NCBI GenBank assembly: GCA_030611625.1
Contig: JAUWPK010000157.1
Span: forward strand, 1 to 8,146
DNA length: 8,146 bases
Reading direction: 5' to 3'
From: Promethearchaeum sp.
GTDB taxonomy: Archaea > Asgardarchaeota > Lokiarchaeia > Sigyniarchaeales > Promethearchaeaceae
Within the stretch, counting starts at the first letter, position 1. Every line of letters begins with the position of its first letter. The position numbers were made by a program, and so were the translations under genes. A model generated the notes under the pieces. The model saw only the letters and a list, made by a program, of their open reading frames with translations, had not been told where the DNA came from and made no database searches. Of the stretch, positions 6,221-8,146 are shown in pieces.

Positions 6221-6535
6221 AATCCTCATTATTACACCTCAACATACGAAGGAAAATATTATTTCCATGAAACCAGCGGATTGCTTATTCGAGTAGAAAC
6301 TGAATGGCATTTGGTTGATAAAGGAGATAATGTTAAATGGCAACATTGGAGTATAGAGAAAAATATACTTTCAATAAATGGTGAAACTTTGAATTATACA
6401 TATGTGCCACCACCTATTGATACTGATACTGAACCAGATTTTAATTGGATATTACCGATTTCAATATTAGGTATTGTTGGTGTGGGTATAGGTGTATTAG
6501 TAGTAATTCTTGGAAAAAAACGTAAGAAAATGTAA
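6221..6535 (+). CDS. C-terminal part of the same surface protein, downstream of the TGA, with membrane anchor
   Basis: Directly after the TGA the frame of the 5525 gene stays open for 104 codons: NPHYYTSTYEGKYYF, then a Tyr/Trp-rich beta-like stretch, one sequon (NYT), a Pro/Asp/Thr spacer (VPPPIDTDTEPD), a 22-residue helix (about codons 308-329, WILPISILGIVGVGIGVLVVIL) and a basic tail GKKRKKM. This completes the type I membrane layout begun upstream. An independent start is unlikely: the first possible one, TTG 6281, has no SD and would cut into the domain. The best reading is one gene broken by a single stop codon. The helix and basic tail are the same style of anchor as the gene at the left edge. 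Confidence 0.65.
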   Translation, partial: NPHYYTSTYEGKYYFHETSGLLIRVETEWHLVDKGDNVKWQHWSIEKNILSINGETLNYTYVPPPIDTDTEPDFNWILPISILGIVGVGIGVLVVILGKKRKKM

Positions 6536-6551
6536 AAAATAAAATAAAACA

Positions 6552-6589
6552 TCCTTCCAATGAAGGAAGAATAAAAACTTCGATTCTTC
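6552..6589. terminator. Two mutually exclusive hairpins in the convergent intergenic region
   Basis: TCCTTC-CAAT-GAAGGA (6552-6567) is a 6-bp stem with a 4-base loop. GAAGAAT (6566-6572) and ATTCTTC (6583-6589) form a 7-bp stem with a 10-base loop and share bases 6566-6567 with the first. Both are near-symmetrical, so they can form on either strand between the two converging genes. On the minus strand the loop reads T-rich, which suits 3'-end formation for the MFS transcript. Confidence 0.4.
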
Positions 6590-6596
6590 TGAAGGG

Positions 6597-6631
6597 CGTG
6601 TAGCAACACGAATGGATTTCTTTTTTTTTTT
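6597..6631 (+). terminator. Hairpin followed by an 11-T tract, end of the surface-protein transcript
   Basis: CGTGT-AGCA-ACACG (6597-6610) forms a 5-bp stem with a 4-base loop and is followed after ten bases by a run of 11 T (6621-6631). Archaeal termination depends mainly on U tracts, so the T11 run is the stronger signal. It lies about 85-95 bases past the surface-protein stop and before the opposing gene's stop. Confidence 0.5.
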
Positions 6632-6654
6632 GATTAAAATACAAGATGAAACTC

Positions 6655-7977
6655 TTAGGAATTCACTTTGGATAATTTATCATCTATATTCGAGAGATCC
6701 GTAGCGTAATAGAAAATTATCATACCACAGATAGCAATTATCCCAGAAATTAAAATTGTTAAACGCACCCCTAATAATTCAGCGAAAAACCCTGATAATA
6801 ATGTTTCTAAAGGAATTAAAGATAAAGAAAGAGCACTGCCAACGCCTTCCACTCTACCAAGTTTCTCTGGAGGAACCAATTTCTGAACAATGGTCACCAT
6901 GGTTATATTAATTATTGGGGAGCAAATTCCCATTAAAACACCGCCAAAAACCAAAAAAATAACTTTCCAACCTAATTCAGCCCCGAGAGGAATTTCTGAG
7001 GGGATTATCATTATTAACGAACCTAAAAAAATTCCAATTAATCCAAAAACAATGATTTTTTGTCTTGGAATTTTATCAGGTATATTTCTTATACTTAAAG
7101 TGAATGATGTGAGCGCAGTTGTCAGTTGTGCGGCGATTAATACTATAGCAAAAATTAATGGTCCGCCTTGATAAATATCCGATATTAATAAAGGGATGAG
7201 AATATTTTTAGGAGTTTCCAATAAATTTGAAAATGGAAACACTAAAGTTAAACCTAAGATTCCAGCAATTTTGATAATCTTAAGCCCTTCTTTAAATTCG
7301 TTCCAGAATTTTCTCTTTTTTTTATCTTTATCTTTACTCTCAATTTTTGCTACATGCGGAATAGAAATAAAAATCAAAGGAATGGCAGCTATGATAAAAG
7401 ATCCGCAATCTAACCATAAAATTTGAGTTATTGACCATTTTGATAATAATAAGGCACCAATCATAGGTCCAATCATTCGCATTATATAAGTCGAGAAATA
7501 AATTAAAGAGTTGATTCTGTTAAGATTTTTTTTGGGAACCATGACAGGGATAATTGCATTTACTGTAGGATCTTGAAATGCGGCAAAACCAGAACTGACT
7601 CCCATTAACAGCAAAACATTCCAAATTTGTGCTTGATGAAAAATAAATAGGCTTATCATAGTTAAGGAACTCAGTGCTTGCAGTAAATCCATAGTAAAAA
7701 TAATTGCTTTTCGATTCCAACGATCTGCAAATACACCAGCAATTGGAGAAATGATGGTTTTTACTCCATATACAAGAAAAGCTGCAAGAGCAAGATACCA
7801 TGAACTTTTAGTTTCAACAGTTATCCACCATATAAGGGAAAAACGAACAATTTCTGAGCCTAAAATTGATATTAGTTGCCCTAAAAAAAAACTATAATAA
7901 TGAAAAATTGGAGGATAACTGATTTTATTTATTGAACTGTTGGATTCGATGTTCTTCTCTTCTATGTTCTCATCCAT
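6655..7977 (-). CDS. MFS transporter of the exporter type (MFS_3 / EntS-like group)
   Basis: From ATG 7977 the protein has 440 residues, the usual size for a 12-helix major facilitator. After a polar acidic N-terminus (1-25) come six helices, a long basic cytoplasmic loop (about 211-232, KIESKDKDKKKRKFW) and six more helices. Motif A between helices 2 and 3 reads GVFADRWNRK (81-90), with Asp and Arg intact. The AAFQDPTVNAIIPVMVP stretch (about 132-148) and VPPEKLGRVEGVGSAL (about 368-383) match the pattern of the MFS_3 group, which includes enterobactin exporter EntS and macrolide-efflux-like proteins. Such proteins use the proton gradient to export small molecules; the substrate is not predictable. 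A TTG four codons upstream (7989) would give 444 residues, but neither start has an SD, and the TATA box at 8007-8015 places the transcript start at about 7985, favouring the ATG. The gene is convergent with the surface-protein gene and shows no operon partner in the window. Confidence 0.87.
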   Translation of the reverse strand: MDENIEEKNIESNSSINKISYPPIFHYYSFFLGQLISILGSEIVRFSLIWWITVETKSSWYLALAAFLVYGVKTIISPIAGVFADRWNRKAIIFTMDLLQALSSLTMISLFIFHQAQIWNVLLLMGVSSGFAAFQDPTVNAIIPVMVPKKNLNRINSLIYFSTYIMRMIGPMIGALLLSKWSITQILWLDCGSFIIAAIPLIFISIPHVAKIESKDKDKKKRKFWNEFKEGLKIIKIAGILGLTLVFPFSNLLETPKNILIPLLISDIYQGGPLIFAIVLIAAQLTTALTSFTLSIRNIPDKIPRQKIIVFGLIGIFLGSLIMIIPSEIPLGAELGWKVIFLVFGGVLMGICSPIINITMVTIVQKLVPPEKLGRVEGVGSALSLSLIPLETLLSGFFAELLGVRLTILISGIIAICGMIIFYYATDLSNIDDKLSKVNS

Positions 7978-8006
7978 TGGGATATTCAAGATTGATGTAT
8001 TTAAAA

Positions 8007-8015
8007 AATTTTATA
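8007..8015 (-). promoter_or_regulatory. TATA box of the MFS gene
   Basis: On the minus strand the bases read TATAAAATT, close to the archaeal consensus. The expected transcript start, about 25 bases downstream, falls near 7985, eight or so bases before ATG 7977. This implies a leader too short for an SD, and none is seen. Confidence 0.45.
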
Positions 8016-8146
8016 TTATGTTCTTAAAAAATAATAAAGGTAATGTGGTTTTGGATGAATTTCAATCTAACTGTCTTGTCAAAAATTGAATTCTTCTTTA
8101 CATTTTACAATAATAATTATAGAAATAGTAATAAAGAAGATTGATT
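8016..8146. other. AT-rich upstream region of the MFS gene, no gene seen
   Basis: No supported ORF or RNA gene lies here. The only structure noticed is a 9-base inverted repeat, TCTTCTTTA (8092-8100) and TAAAGAAGA (8132-8140), separated by 31 bases of almost pure A/T. Whether it is regulatory cannot be judged from this window. Confidence 0.5.

Noticed and set aside
5525..6535. A genetic code with TGA as tryptophan
   Set aside because: Tryptophans in the other genes checked are TGG, no other gene has an internal TGA, and the 861-residue ECF gene ends at TGA, so a reassigned code is not supported.
6281..6535. An independent small membrane protein starting at TTG 6281
   Set aside because: There is no SD, the frame is identical to the upstream gene, and the upstream frame is open right up to it except for one TGA.
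6890..7426. Plus-strand reading frames opposite the MFS gene
   Set aside because: They mirror the MFS coding sequence, lack SD sites and show no recognisable domain.
8092..8140. The 9-base inverted repeat at the right edge as a mobile-element end or attachment site
   Set aside because: It is short, AT-rich, lacks a flanking duplication or recombinase gene, and lies at the window edge. A chance match is likely.

Overview
The window is AT-rich (roughly 30 % G+C by eye) and reads as archaeal. The signs are AT-rich TATA-like boxes, good Shine-Dalgarno sites at some genes and almost none at others, a TTG start, surface proteins rich in N-X-S/T sequons, and anchors made of one C-terminal helix with a short basic tail. 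Gene style and protein flavour recall Asgard (Lokiarchaeia-like) genomes, but that placement is an inference from sequence style and no marker gene is present. No rRNA, tRNA, CRISPR array, insertion sequence or integrase was seen. No stretch above about 300 bases lacks a gene.

Left part (1-4061, + strand): a compact operon-like run of four genes with 27, 10 and 24 bases between them. (1) The 3' end of a membrane-anchored surface protein. (2) A 202-residue protein with one N-terminal membrane helix and an extracytoplasmic domain resembling the sulfite-oxidase/molybdopterin-binding fold, but without the usual Mo-ligand cysteine. (3) A membrane protein that looks like an ECF-transporter substrate-binding (S) component, nearest in pattern to YkoE-like proteins. 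(4) An 861-residue polypeptide fusing two ABC ATPase domains to the EcfT transmembrane coupling protein. Together, genes 3 and 4 would make a complete ECF importer from two polypeptides. Genes 1 and 2 would sit on the outer face and could present or capture its substrate, which the sequence does not identify (a thiamin-type compound is the best guess from the YkoE/YkoD resemblance).

Middle part (4062-6535, + strand): a 384-residue soluble von Willebrand factor A (VWA) protein with an intact MIDAS metal site and a C-terminal tail carrying two TxxI motifs. After a 213-base AT-rich gap with a striking 18-base palindrome comes a surface-protein gene of 336 codons, interrupted by one in-frame TGA at 6218-6220. 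Sequence on both sides of the TGA reads as one protein: N-terminal helix, sequon-rich ectodomain, C-terminal anchor.

Right part (6536-8146): a 119-base convergent intergenic region with several small hairpins and a T11 tract, then a minus-strand MFS exporter-type transporter. Its TATA box sits so close to the start that the message is probably leaderless or nearly so. The last 157-169 bases are its upstream region and hold no gene I can support.

The main candidates for something undescribed are the Cys-less SUOX-fold protein tied to a fused ECF importer, and the in-frame TGA in the surface-protein gene.
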